A stretch of 64,000 bases of DNA, from the NCBI GenBank assembly GCA_014529385.2, contig CM043964.1:108024587-108088586 (forward strand). The letters are read 5' to 3'. The position numbers and the translations under genes were made by a program. Source of the stretch: Adiantum capillus-veneris (Eukaryota; Streptophyta; Polypodiopsida; Polypodiales; Pteridaceae). The notes below the pieces were generated by a model. That model saw only the letters and a list, made by a program, of their open reading frames with translations. It made no database searches and was not told the DNA's origin. Position 1 is the stretch's first letter; each line of letters begins with the position of its first letter. Positions 23,830 to 35,796 of this stretch are shown here, piece by piece.

Positions 23830-24342
23830 GTGCAAATTGCCTTCATACAATTTCGTACTTTGATGGTTGAAATGCTCGAAGAGCTAGGGGCAAATGAACC
23901 AGGAATGCTCCTGACTACTTATGGTTCTTACAAAGGGATAAAAACTATTCTGGGTCTGCTAAAACCTAACTTTGAAGATGATGAATCCCCCTCTCAAAAA
24001 AGACCCAACACACTGCTAACTCCAAATTCCACGTTTACTTCCTTTCTTACCCCCTCTTTGTCTACCGACTCCAGTTTTGGAATAGGAAATCTAGAAGCTT
24101 TACAAGAGGAAGGGGTCGAGGTCTACCAGTTAAACACCTTTTGGAATGTGACTGTGCAGGTTGCGGTCAATGAGATTGGGAGGCGCTATCTACCAAGTAA
24201 AGCTAAGGATTGTATTACTTGTTTCATTCATTGTTATTTCATGAATAGAATTTTTGAGTTCTTTTCACCTAAATCAATTTTCATAGAAAGTTTTGATTTG
24301 GTATATGGTAATCATTCTATAATTGATAATATTGTTTGTTGA
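23830..24342 (+). pseudogene. RT element, ORF fragment (copy 2)
   Basis: A 170-codon open frame equivalent to copy 1 from about 19054: LLTTYGSYKGIKTILGLLKP, then a Ser/Thr-rich stretch. The Arg-Gly patch seen in copy 1 is largely changed. The ATG at 23830 is unlikely to be the native start because homology extends upstream in copy 1. No domain recognised. Confidence 0.5.
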
Positions 24343-24759
24343 GAAACTAGAAACAATCTTTTATCAAAAGATTAACCTTTTGCCAGAAAAATGGCTCAGT
24401 TTGAATACTACTTGGGTCATGCCAAAAATTATGCAAGAATGTCATGAGCTAACTCGTGAGTGGTTTATTGTCGGGCTAGATAAAGCTACAAACATTGTAT
24501 CAGTTATCTGTAAAAGCTGGTATATGAAGCTACCCTCGTAAGGTTGGGGGGAACTAAATTTGAAAAGACAAATGAAACACTAAAGGACGTAGCTCTAGCA
24601 TTGTTGAGAGATTTGGACAATATGGGTTACGATGAAACTTCTAGTAAGCTTCATGTTTTGTTCCCAACTTTTAAGAAACACAAACAGAAGTTCAAATGGA
24701 TTTTGATGCTTCAAACTATATATTCTCCAATATTACGAAAGATGTTACTTCTTGTCTAA
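24323..24759 (+). pseudogene. RT element, pre-RT block (copy 2)
   Basis: It contains FIVGLDKATNIVSVICKS and, after a frameshift near 24540, LHVLFPTFKKHKQKFKW. Both pair with the copy 1 block at 19419-20230. The conserved Lys/His-rich phrase probably marks the start of the RT fingers. Confidence 0.45.
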
Positions 24760-25178
24760 ACCTTATCATGACTAAGTTGTGCAATCTTTGTGCTAAAAGA
24801 AGAACAAATCTTAAAAGATTTAGTGGTATAGAATGTTGCAACTTCTGGCTAGCTAAGAATTCATCATAGGTGTTTATCAACTTACCTATGGATATATATT
24901 GTATCTTCACAGCTAGTATTACATTATGTTATGAAAACATTCCTCTCTCAAGAAATTATGGCCTTCTTGGAGTGCTCGAAGATATTATTAACCTAGGTTT
25001 TTCCAACAAAGAGTCACAAGGGTTTGAAAAGATCTTGTTGGTAAGAACACCTTGTTGGGTTAAAAAATCGGTCAAAAAACCACCGCTGTGCTTTGAAAAA
25101 AATCTCTTATCATGGTAATCAAATGGATATTGCAGAATTGCTTTATCCAATTAGGGCCAAACTGTTATAGACATAAAA

Positions 25179-25671
25179 ATGGGAATATCTACGGGGTTCT
25201 CTTGCTCACCGATAATGTATAATCTGTACTTATTGTATTTTGAATACAAATGGGTATGCTTTAAAATGAAACATTATGAGGAGGCAAAACAATTGTTAGC
25301 CTTCAATAACACGTCTAGATTCATGGATAATTTATTAAGTGTAAACAATCAAACTTTCAAAAACCACCTAGCGGAAATTTACCCCACCTTGCCTCATGAT
25401 AGAGCCTACCTCGTTGGAAGATTTGGTGATAGATGATAAGACTATAGTTAAGAGAACCTGTTTTTTAAACATGGAGATACTGCTTCACTCCCCTTACATT
25501 GGACTTTACACTACACGCTTCTTTTGGAAGCGAGATAATCAGACACTTAATCCTACTGAATTCGTTAAAAACAAAAGTAACATACCAATTAAGAATGCGC
25601 ATAACACCTGCTTAGGTGTTCTGTCACTTATAATATACTCTTCGTCAGATAGCTTTTCAGCATTTGAATAA
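25179..25671 (+). pseudogene. Reverse transcriptase palm domain, catalytic Asp lost (copy 2)
   Basis: TGFSCSPIMYNLYL is motif B. Motif C reads RFMDNLLSVNN (about 25317-25349), so the second catalytic aspartate is Asn and the enzyme would be dead even without its frameshift near 25430. It continues with LYTTRFFWKRDNQTLNP, NKSNIPIKNAHNTCLG and LSLIIYSSSD, equivalent to copy 1. Confidence 0.7.
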
Positions 25672-25811
25672 ATAAACAAGCTGATTGGTAAATTTTTAAT
25701 AATGGGGTTTTGCAGAAGGAATTGCTTGCTAGTATTACTAAAGCAATCTGCTTGAATAGTTTGCCGGGTACTAGAATAGATACTGGGTTTCTTTGCAATC
25801 TACTAAGGAAG

Positions 25812-25851
25812 TAGGCCCATACCTAATGGGTCTATGACCTTATTAGGTATG
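25812..25851 (+). other. 3' terminal alternative hairpins of RT element, copy 2
   Basis: TAGGCCCAT (25812-25820) pairs with ATGGGTCTA (25826-25834, one G-T wobble). CATACCTAAT (25818-25827) pairs perfectly with ATTAGGTATG (25842-25851). The arrangement is the same as at 21324-21363, but the second stem has a different sequence. Confidence 0.75.
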
Positions 25852-25868
25852 TGCCTTGGTGTGGGTGG

Positions 25869-25870
<2 letters not shown>

Positions 25871-25919
<49 letters not shown>
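25871..25919. repeat. (AC)n microsatellite at the 3' end of RT element copy 2
   Basis: About 49 bp of AC dinucleotide separates copy 2 from the third, diverged 5' region. Confidence 0.95.
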
Positions 25920-25921
<2 letters not shown>

Positions 25922-26836
25922 AATGTGAAGGAATATTGACTTAAATTCATTTCCCTTGGCCGGGAAATTTACCTGCTTCGTGTGTAACTAAGCTTTAAAA
26001 TTCCTTTTAAGGTATTTTTTCACTTGGTGAGCATTACTAAATTAGGGGTAACTCAGATGGAATAAAAGGAATTAGGTGAAGCTTTGCACTGTGCTAACTC
26101 TGTTGGCGAAATCGGGAATCTTCACTTCTGGAGACGAGAGATGCTAGCAGGGCACATGGGCCATTCATGGAAATCTACCTCCACTAAATGCATGGCTATG
26201 GATGATTGGCACGACTCTAAGTATGGGCTGTGAAATTTTGGCCTGTTTTGCAGCAACATTATAAAGGTGAGGGTCTCCCTCACTTAGTTGGCTTGTATAT
26301 GCTTTTGTACTCTCTGTGTGTAACTCAGTGTTAGTGCCTGAGTAGTTGAACTTGGATTGTATTAAACTATGGCGAAAGGAAAGCAAGTCTTGGAAGTCCA
26401 ACCGTTGGCTTTTGCTGCTTCTCTGGTCGAGTTCCTTTGCTTGATTAATAATGAGTGGGAATGATACTTGGTACTGTGAAACCCATTTTTCAGGTTGCTA
26501 TGTATGTAATAGGCAAAAGGACATGGTTTGCATGCAGTATATCCATATAAACTTGTATGGTAATATGACAAACTACTTTAACTGCTAGTATATCTGATTG
26601 ACAGTAATCAATAAAAATGGAATGATGACAGCATGCTAAGATGCATATTGCATAAGCATTCAATATGACATGGTCATTAGGTAGGTCTTACTAATTAGTG
26701 TACTACATTTTGGAAAACATGAGAAAACTGGCTTGGTATTTGGTGTCGGATGCTGGTTATGAATGTCTCGACCATGGTATAGAGGCCCGTTCTTGGGCAG
26801 ATTGGCTGAGTTATATCCGAAGGTATGCAATCTTGA
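25920..26836 (+). mobile_element. Third RT-element 5' region, truncated and diverged
   Basis: It follows the AC run in the same way that copies 1 and 2 follow theirs. TATAAAGGTGAGGGTCTCC with CCTCACTTAGTTGGCTTGT (about 26258-26298) parallels the promoter-like region of the other copies, and a start-like ATG follows at about 26369 (ATGGCGAAAGGAAAGC). The remainder is too diverged for me to align. It is cut at 26837 by the gypsy-derived block. No RT is reached. Confidence 0.45.
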
Positions 26837-29409
26837 AAGCACATCACATCCCTATAATTCACTTTGGATACCTCAAACATACTATTTTTCCCACTTTGGC
26901 AAATCATTAAATTTTATGAAAGATATTGAACCTTCAGATGTTAACCCCAAAAACCCTAAAGAGAAAGCTTCTCTTTGCGAGAACTTCTCCTCACTTGTAT
27001 CACCATAGTCCCACTTTATAGTGGCACTCTGAGAAAATCTTGTGCAAACCTGTGTTCTCTAAATTCTTTGCATATCTTTGGCATTGGATGATCACGTAGA
27101 CTCTCCTTGTTCCTGGCATGATCAACACATACAGTCAAGAATTGAACTGCTTTCTTACCATCTCAGCTTCGAACCCTGGCATAGGCCAAGCCATCATCAA
27201 GCACCTTGGTTTCCATCCGCACAGTCGTAATGTACGGTTGCCCCAAAATTAATGGATAAGAGGAATGCTCCTGTATTTAAAAAAATTTCTCATCACAGAC
27301 ATCCCCTACAGTTACCTTAGCATTGGCACATGCACCATAGAGGTTGCGTGGAAGCATGTTGGCAGCTCAAATCCGCCAACCATGGTCCACATCAATAGGC
27401 CATTTCCCCTTTTGTGCAAGCTTTTTGCCATCAAATTGATCTCCGATCCATGATCTATTAGTGCTAAGACCGGTTCTTCAATGTCGCCAAGCTTCACAAC
27501 AGTTTCAGTTGTTGCCCTTGCCCAATGAGTCCTTGAAAAGTGACTCCTTGGTATACTTTCATTATCTTCATCTTCATTGAAATGAACTTGCCTTACCTCT
27601 GGTACAGTTGGGTTTGACACCACCACAAACCTCGACTCTTTTTCTTCAAGATTTGCCAAATACTCTTCATAGTCATCCAAAATTGCTTCAATGTGGCAAA
27701 CCGCGTGGCTCTTAACTGACTCCGGCTCTTGTGCACTTGGTATTTGCCTCTTTCTTTTGATAATATCTATTATCTCCTCGTGAAACTCGCATTTGGCAAT
27801 TCCCAAAATATCACCCAATGTGCGCTCCACTTTGCTATTCAGAATGCGCCCTTCAAAAACTTTCTTTAAATCTGTAGCTAATTCAATGTCAGATTTAAGC
27901 TTATATGAGGGTCCCCTGGGTTTACCTTGCTTCTTATCCTTGGTTGCTTCCTCCATCACCACTTCACGAGCGGGCTTAGGAGTAGCTCCTTCTTTTTTTT
28001 TTTTTTAATCTCGTTGTCCTTTTTGATGTCCCAGGAACTTCTTCATCTCTTTTTGCTTTTCCTCCACCATAGCCTCATTAGCTTGAGACTTTGCAGTAAA
28101 TGCATACACTGAGAGAGAATCCACTGGATCAGTCCACCCTGTGGTTTCTCGAATTGAATTCCCTATTTGTTGTAGCTTCCCATAAGTTACCTACTCTGTT
28201 TCTGATGTCTTCAAAGCATAAGGCCACAATTGACCCTTGGTACCTGCACCATCATCATCACCCTTCCCGCAGACTTGCACCCATATGTAGGTGCTTCCAC
28301 AAGAGCAACATTATGCTAGATCTCTTCAACTATCTGTTTCATGCTGCCCCTACCAAAGTTCAGGTGGAACATCTCACATGTTGCCCTAAAGTGAATCTTC
28401 TTGTCCTTCTAGAAAACCACGTTCCTTTTGTAAGCTTCATCAAACTCATCACATTCTTTAACATACTTGTGGTCTTCACTATCACACCACATGCATCGGT
28501 CCCAGCCTTTGCATGGAGGCTGCTATCTAGGCTCAGAAGTAGACCGCTTTGCAGCTAACCCTTCAAATTTTACAGCTTTGAAATTCAAGTTTAATTCTTG
28601 AATACCTTTCACCAATTCATCAAGAACTGGCTCCTCCACTCTGGGTATGGCCGAGGCTCTTTTCTTCTTCCACAACATCCATGATGTCATCCACAATCAG
28701 CTTATTGACTCTCATCTGTTGTTTCACGATCATATTTACTGCTTCAATGACTATCTTCCAATCTGATGTTAAGCCCAGTTCTCCTGTTGAATCTTCCAGC
28801 AACTGCACTAGACTCTTCTGAAGTCGTGGATCAACCGCCTAAATGAATAGTTCAACCTTCTGATCCTTCATTGAATGTTGTTCTATCGAGGACAATTGCT
28901 TGAATTTCTTTTCAAATTCTCGTAATAATTCTCATGCAGATAGATTTTTATTCTTCTTATGCACCCACTTCATAAAGCTTTGTCTAGTTACCCTTTGTGA
29001 ATCCTCAAGAAAGTATTCCTCCTAGAGTGCCTTCTTGAAGTACTGCCAATTCGGGCCTTGAACCACCTGAATCTCTTTTACTCGGCTCCTAAGTTCCAGC
29101 ACCGCAATCAAATGGAATCCTTCCACTGCATTCTGATCATCGATTGCATTATCTTCCATTGCCTGCTCGTAGATATTTTAAAACTTGCTAATATCCCTGC
29201 CTTCAAATCGGTGTAATTTCTTGGTAACTGTGTGTCAAGATTTACAGATCCTCTCTTGCAAATTATACTGCTATTGGGTAGCCTGTTGTTGTTGCATGTA
29301 CGCAGCAACCTGCTGCATCATTTGTTGCATGGCTGCCTCTTGCGGTGTTGACATCTATCTCCACAAACACTTCTCACCCCGGCTCGTTTCACGTCGGGTT
29401 CACCAAGAA
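26837..29409 (-). pseudogene. Extra gag-protease segment of gypsy element O (tandem partial copy)
   Basis: On the minus strand a primer site (complement of GGGTTCACCA, about 29396-29405) is followed by gag fragments (about 29310 to 28440) and a protease block (27962-27312, with ALIDHGSEINLM). This matches 48535-51114 almost throughout. It starts right where O's 3' LTR ends and breaks off at 26837 inside the protease-RT linker, so the order is LTR-internal-LTR-internal(truncated). It is crippled by stops and frameshifts. Several codons that are TAG in the 48.5-51 kb copy are CAG here (near 28860 and 28815), so this copy keeps the ancestral state at those sites. Confidence 0.82.
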
Positions 29410-31610
29410 TGTCTGGGGGATTTGTATTCCAAAGATGAACTAGGAAGGCACAGGGCCCTTGGTTGTGAGAGGGGTGAGGGAAAGAGTTGCAGCAGACGCA
29501 AATAATGAAGATAGAGCTTAAAACAGACAGATTGAAACTTGATAATTCAAATCGAATATTGAACAGTACCCCTATTTTAATCAAATATTAATGGAGGAGT
29601 TTACGCTCCTTACAAGGATTATCCTGCTTTAATCCCGATGCTAATTAAGAAAATCAAATGTCAATAATGATGGTAATGACTGGTCCGATGAAAATACCAA
29701 CTAAGATCTTTTGCCTTAATTGGTCTGCAAAAAAAAACTGCCTTGATTTGATTCGTTCCCTTCTGCTACTTCAAGATTGAAAGAGAATTGATTTACCTTC
29801 CGCTATGGATATGGGGCTTCGGCTTCAAACAGCCTTAGGATTTTTGATTTGGCTTACGATTGTGGCTTAGGTTTATGGCATAAGAAGTTCGCTTTAGAAT
29901 TGCGGCTTGGATTTTATGGCTTAAGATTACGGCTTAGATGAATGAGAAGAAAATAGAATTCGAATGGATATGGAGGTTTGGATTAATGTGCTTGCTTAGC
30001 AGTAGGATTCGGTAGATTATGATGGGCTTAGTTTAGAGCTTAAGGTTATGGTGGCTAATGATTAGAGAAGTTTGGTTTAGAGAGCTTAGCTTCAAGAGCT
30101 TTAGATTAGGATGGCTTTCGATCATAGATTAGGCTTGGTGAGCTTGAGTTTATCAAGGCTAATCACGGGTTAATGAAATCGAGAGCTTTGGCTTGGCTTA
30201 AGGAGATTTAGGCTTAAGTTAATCCGAGAAGGTTTGGTTTAAGAGAGCGAGAGCTTCGGAAAGCTTGGCTTAAGCGAGCTTATGGCTTCTTAGCTTTCTT
30301 CCCCACGAGAGAAGGAGATCACATCAAAGAGGAGAAGAAGAGAGCCCAGAGAGCCACCTCCTTTTGTTTTTATAGTAGCCCCTTTTTGGCTGCATGGGCT
30401 TGCCTTTCTAAATATGGCCAACCCATTAGTGATGTCGCTAATGGGAATGGCTCCCTAGTGATGTGGCACGCTCATTTTTTCATAACCGCCAAACTGCGCA
30501 GGATCGGCACCAAATGACCCTGGCTTCCCGATAGATTCCCGCTTCATGCGCACGGACGTCTGAGCCATGCCAAGCCCACCGTTTCCTATTTCTAGCTCCC
30601 TCTTCGCTGCTTGCACCATTTCTTCTTAAGCTTGTCTTCTTTTTCCCTTATTGGCTTCACACCCTATTACAAAATAGGGTGGCCATTTAACTTAAGTGGG
30701 CGGGTATAAAGTTGGCCCTTGGGCGGCCTTAGGTTGAGGCAGGCCTTAGTTTTTTTAAGGGCATCACATTTGGTATACATATCGACCAAAGCAAAGCCTC
30801 GCACGACTTCAATTTCCAACATTCCCGACTAGCAATATCACCTTGAATTTGTTGCCCACTCTAGTGCATTGGATGCCACCATAGCTTTCAAGATGCAAGC
30901 ATAAGTGTCCGTCAAGGCAAAAGATTTTCGTATCGGCCATATTTGGCGTTCATATCTGCATTGCACTGCATTAAGCCTACATACTGGCCAACTCAAAAAT
31001 ATATTGTTAGTGGTGACAGGCCTTCAGTTGCCACCAATTCTGCTCTGACGAGTTCGTTTCCCATAATCTGTCTGAAGCTCAAAATTTACCAGGTGAACTT
31101 GACTGATCAAGGCGACCACGGCAATACGGAACTGGCCCCCGGTGATACTTAAACTGGCCATATCTTGTCAATCAACACCCCGATTGACAAACTGGAAAGG
31201 CCAACATGCTCTTGGAAGTGAGCACTTCGGAGCCATGCATTCCTATCATCTTTGACCTTTTGTCAGCAGGTGCTCAATCCGGTACGGATCTTCTTCTTAC
31301 TCAACTTAAAACTGTCATAACTTCTTATCCGTAGCTTCGATTGACGAGTCGTAAAGACAGGCCTGTAGAGCACTTCAAGTACTTCAACTTTGATTAATAA
31401 AATCCCAGCTATGATCACTTCAATCATACTCACTATTTTAGCATTACCAAGACATCTTTTGGCCCTTAGAGCTGCATCTGGCACACTTCTAACTTAAAAT
31501 TGGCTTGTTATCAAGCCCTTATAACTACTGAATAATCACGTAGGATTCAAATAAGCTTGATTGGCATCCCTTTGCTCATTTTCTTGTCATGGAAGCGGAG
31601 CGGCACAACA
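29410..31610 (-). repeat. 3' LTR of gypsy element O
   Basis: Read on the minus strand it begins TGTTGTGCCGCTCCGC at 31610 and ends CAGACA at 29410. It aligns along its length with 51115-53332. A polypurine stretch (CAGAGGAGGTGGA on the minus strand, 31611-31623) precedes it. A TATA-like CTATAAAAAC (minus) lies near 30370. Downstream of that the R/U5 part (about 29800-30300) is packed with degenerate GGCTTA-type motifs. Confidence 0.85.
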
Positions 31611-31765
31611 TCCACCTCCTCTGAACCTACACATCCTCTGGTCTGTGCCAAGTGCACTTAATCAGCTTCATTAAAATCATCATCAGACATATCATCTTAT
31701 GTATACATAACATGATCCTCTGGAGGTGGATTTGAATGGGAATCTTCAAGAACAATCTCACCTTC

Positions 31766-34136
31766 TCACTTCTTAAATAGCTTGATTCGTTTTCCTGCTA
31801 TAGGCACCTTGAGCAAAGTGCCATCAAGTTCGCATAATTGATATGTCACATTATCAAAAACATGTTGCACCACATATGGTCCAAACCACCGTTTAACCAT
31901 TTTCCGCATAGCAGTATATTGGTTCTCCAAGCTACTGTCATAGACAAGTACCCAGTCACCTTCTTTGATAGCATGTGGTCGTAGTCTATGGTTTCCATCA
32001 AATGCTACCTTATCCTTCAATCTTGCCTCCTTAAGCTTCTCTTTAGCCTGTTCATTATCCTCTTGTCGCCTCTCAAGCTAGCGAATACGTAGAGCAAGCA
32101 AGTCTTTAGTAGACATCCCTTCTTCCCATGGCATTATGGTCCAAGTCATAACTGCTTCCTCTATAGACATAATGGGTTTTTGCCCATGCATCAATTCAAA
32201 TGGCATAAATCCTGTAACAGAACTGTGTGTAATGCGATCAGCCCATAAAGCAAATGGCAAGAGTTTAAGCCAATCACCAATATGTCCTTCACACGCCTTC
32301 GCTAAAGCTTTAACAATAGGCAGATGTCCTCTTTCACTTTTCCCGTTACCTTCTGGATTATATGTTGTTGTGAAAGCGAGTTTAATGCCCATACGAGCAA
32401 AAAACTCTCGAGGTTCATCTGCATCCAGCTCTCCTCTATCTGCAGTAATCCTACCAACACATCCATACCTGGAGATAACATCTTCAAGCAAGAACTTGCA
32501 TACTTAACTGGTAGCTTTGGTATGCAAAGCTCTGCCTTCAACTTGATTAGTAAGATCTTCTCTCGCAAGAACAATATACCTCATCTGCCACACTCCTATT
32601 GGCATTGTAATAAGGTCCACCACCCACTTGTAGTGCATAGCTAGTGGATAGGTGGGATGCAATCCATTTCTATGTCGCACATTAGAGTATTGTTGACATA
32701 CTAAGCATGTTTCCACAAATTGAACCACATCTTTGTACATACCTTTCCACCAATACCGGTCTTTAATCTTGACAAAGGTTGCCCAGACTCCTCTGTGTCC
32801 AGCCCATAGACTTTCATGAAACTCTTTGATCACCTGCTGTTGAGTTGCTTTATCACAAATAATCCGTTGTGGTACCCCTCCTGGGCGCTTTGGTTGCTTC
32901 CATAAATGTCCATCTTTCAGGAAATAGCCATAGGCCTTTTTCCTGATCCTCTTGTAATCTTGGTCACTCCACCCTTCTTGTCTTTTGAAAGTACTTAGGT
33001 AGTGGCCAATCATAAGCCACTCTCCGTCATAAAACTCTTCAGAAAATACTTCAAAAACATGAGCAATATTTCCACAATTGGCATGTAGATAAGAGGACGT
33101 GTAGAACTTCAAGCCAACATCATCGCTCGTGGCCAGCATCTTTTCTTCATCTTCAAACCTGGCTCTTCATAACATATCTGCAACAGGATTATCTCTACCT
33201 GCAATATGACAAAATTCAGGGTTAAGAGACTTAATATAGGCTATCCATTGTAGCATGGCAATGTCCGTAGTAGAGCAGTTTGCAATCATCCATATTAGTG
33301 GCAAGCAATCTGTCTCTACCACGACAGAAGCTCCAATAAAGTATTCTTTATCAGTCCTTAAAGCAGTAGCAACGCCCCAAAGTTCCCTCTTAACCTGTGG
33401 ATAACCTCGTTGACGAGCATTGAGCACCTTGGCTCCGAATCTCACTGTATACATGTGTCCTTCTGCATCATCTTGACCTATAGCCCATCCAATACCTGTC
33501 GGGCTAGTGTCAACTGTTAAAATAACTGGCCTTTTGCATTTATAGTCGACTTTCCACAAGGTCGGAGCCTCAAGAAGCATCTTCTTTAATTTCCTGATAG
33601 CTTGTGTGTGAACTTCTTCCCAAACAAACCTTTTATCTTTCCGTAGCAATTGATACAACACCTCTGCAACATGAGAAAAGTGTGGCAACCAAATACGATA
33701 GAACACACACACCCAAGAATGGACGAACTTCAATAACCAAAGAGCATGTTTCCTTCATCTTTTGGATAGCTTCCACTTTTGCTGAACTTGGCCTTCTACC
33801 TTGATGACTGCACATATGTCCCACAATTAAGACCTCCTTAGCACCAAATGTTGATTTTTGACCTGAAAGTGTTAAGTTAACTTCTTCAAGCCTCGTTAAA
33901 ATAGCATCACAGTCAGCAATATGTTGAGCAACAAACTGTTGGCACCCCTTCTGATCTTTTGCTTCATCTTTTGAGCCTTGTTCATAGCCCTTAATTGGTA
34001 GATCATCAATGAAAGGCATAGTAACTTGTGGGATAAAGTCCCTTAATACTTTATTCAAGCCGTTCATCATATGAGCTACAAAACTAGTAGCACCCTATGG
34101 CAGAGTGCACATCCTTACCAAACCAAGAGGAGTACG
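31766..34136 (-). pseudogene. pol: Element O pol, 3' part: RT C-terminus, RNase H, integrase
   Basis: In minus-strand order: RT motif B-like CTLP-stop-GATSFVAHMMNGLNK, motif C MPFIDDLPIKG (about 34010), the RT thumb, and RNase H with VILTVDTSPTGIGWA, KRELWGVA and VETDCLPL (33733-33167). Integrase follows, with HHCC (FHESLWAGH ... CLVCQQ), VVDLITMP, TADRGELD and EGNGKSERGH (33139-32078), then an SH3-like C-terminal piece (32020-31766). Several frameshifts and stops occur; CTLP-TAG is probably CAG to TAG. The coding sequence continues from 47813-48551 across the inserted chromovirus. The motif wording is unlike the classic plant Ty3 clades. Confidence 0.88.
34132..34136. repeat. Target-site duplication of chromovirus C (left)
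   Basis: GTACG, identical to 47808-47812. Bringing the two sides together restores O's RT frame as ITMRTPLGLVRM. Confidence 0.93.
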
Positions 34137-34290
34137 TGTAAGAAAAGGGAAGCTAAAGCCTGAGAGTCCACCACCCAACCACCCATTATATAGCAAAGCC
34201 TCTAGCCATTCGCCCTAGTTGGACTCCCCGTTCCACATCGCCTAGCCCGGCCCTGCCCTTGTCTAGTCTGGCCTTGCCGGTGTCCTAACA
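34137..34290 (-). repeat. 3' LTR of chromovirus C
   Basis: A 154-bp copy of 47654-47807. A polypurine tract (AAGGGGGGGGAG on the minus strand, 34294-34305) lies just upstream in element orientation and overlaps the pol stop codon. Confidence 0.93.
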
Positions 34291-34303
34291 TTACTCCCCC
34301 CCC

Positions 34304-34553
34304 TTAAGACGAGTTTTCATCCTCAAAAATAAAAGTGGGGAACTTCTTCTTAAGAACACTAATGTTTTCCCATGTGGCACCTTCTTTAGGTCGGTCTTTC
34401 CACTTGATTAAGGCTTGTTGACGTACGTGATGAAGTGTACGCAACTCATGATAATCAAGAACACTTTCAGGTTCATGCGATAAGGTAGGAGATTCAATGA
34501 AATCAACCAAAACATGTTGGTCAATGACATTGTCGTCCCCATGTAAACCGCTT
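34304..34553 (-). pseudogene. Chromodomain and extreme C-terminus of C pol
   Basis: The minus strand encodes LHGDDNVIDQHVLVDF, then ESVLDYHELRTL, QALIKWKDRPKEGATWE and FEDENSS. The last part has the aromatic and Glu-Trp pattern of a retroelement chromodomain (IKWK ... TWE). It is cut off from the integrase at 42282-42791 by element I, and by my reading the junction is also out of frame by one base. Chromodomains bind histone marks to direct integration. Confidence 0.8.
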
Positions 34554-34557
34554 ACGT

Positions 34558-35791
34558 TGACAGACCGCTTTTGGCGTGATAAAGTAGCGTTTATATGCAT
34601 GGTCATATGTACAAAAAGATGTACATACATGCATTTGGGAGCTTTGCAAAGTGGTTTCAAGTTCGAAAAAAGGTGCAACGTGTGCACATTGTAAATATGC
34701 GTGCTTGCGTGTCGGCAGTCGGACACATGTACATGCCCGTATAGGGTATCGGGGCCTTGGATATGGTTCTGGGTGGCTTATTTTGGCTCTAGATAATGTG
34801 TTTGATCTTTCTAGAATGTAAATAATGCAAGTGACAAGTGTGGGTACTCTCATCCCGCTCGAGAAGTTTGACACATGCGGTAACTGTCTATTTGCAGCGC
34901 TTGATCTGCGGTGCTACGTGCATTGCCCTAGAAGTGGTCAAAATGGAATGTGGGGATGTGGAAATGTGCTTTGGGTATTGAGGATCAAGCGTGCAAAATT
35001 TGGTGAATTTTGGAGTCCGTTTGGGGTTTTTCCTGCAAAAAATGCCCGTCGGGAGTCAAAACTGGCCAAAACTGAGCAAAAAAAGGTCAAAACAAGGTCA
35101 AAAAAAGGTGTGAAATGGCTTAAAATTGCCACATCACTCACGGTGCCGTGATGGTCCAGGCTGAGCGAGGACTTTGGAAGAGCCATATCAACACTTTCAC
35201 CCTTCTATGTGTGGGAGGAAGCAGGGTTCCTACAGGTGGTCTAGTGCAGTCCCGTTGCGTTCGCGTCCTGTTTTCGAGTGTAGGGAGGAGTGTTAATGAG
35301 AGCTTTCTCTCTTCAATTTTTCACTTGGGAGAGTCTATGGAAGTTCTGAGGTTTCCATGGATGTGTGTGTGCAAGGAGTTGAGGGAAGAAGGTGCGGCTT
35401 TCTGCAAGACTATGTGACCCTGTATCGGTGCCATTAGGGTTGGCGCTACTCCAAAGAGTCCAACAGAGTGGAATTTGGTGAAGCTTTTGCAATGGTTTGA
35501 GAGTGGCCTTTTGTGGCTGGAGTTTTTGGGTTTTTGATGGTTTTTCTTATATATTTTGGTCACCATCAAGCGTGATTTCAAGTGTTGATCACCTCGACTC
35601 ACCTTGTAGTGTCTGCGGGCAGGCAAGGGCTTGTAGGTCGAGGCGTTTGGAGTTTGAATTGAGCTTGTGGGTAGAGTTTTTAGGGAGCTTTTGAGTGGTA
35701 GTGAGTGAGGTGAGGAATTCAAGTAAATTCCTTGTGTTGTGTTGAGTTGTCTGGGTGTGTGAGTGTACACATGACATCTTTTGCTCCATCA
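34558..35791 (+). repeat. 5' LTR of element I
   Basis: Matches 41062-42284. The main length difference is an 11-bp indel near 35095 (an extra GGTCAAAAAAA-type repeat unit here). The ORFs within it are not coding. Confidence 0.93.
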
Positions 35792-35796
35792 TCCTT

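Larger units (their letters stand above)
21401..25870 (+). mobile_element. Non-LTR-type RT element, copy 2 (internally deleted)
   Basis: It aligns with copy 1 from its first base through about 23590 with scattered substitutions. It then diverges and lacks the counterpart of 18016-19050, rejoining copy 1 homology at about 23825. It has one unit of the 657-bp block and a decayed RT, and ends in hairpins at 25812-25851 and a CA run. It is in the same orientation as copy 1 and directly adjoins it. Confidence 0.75.
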
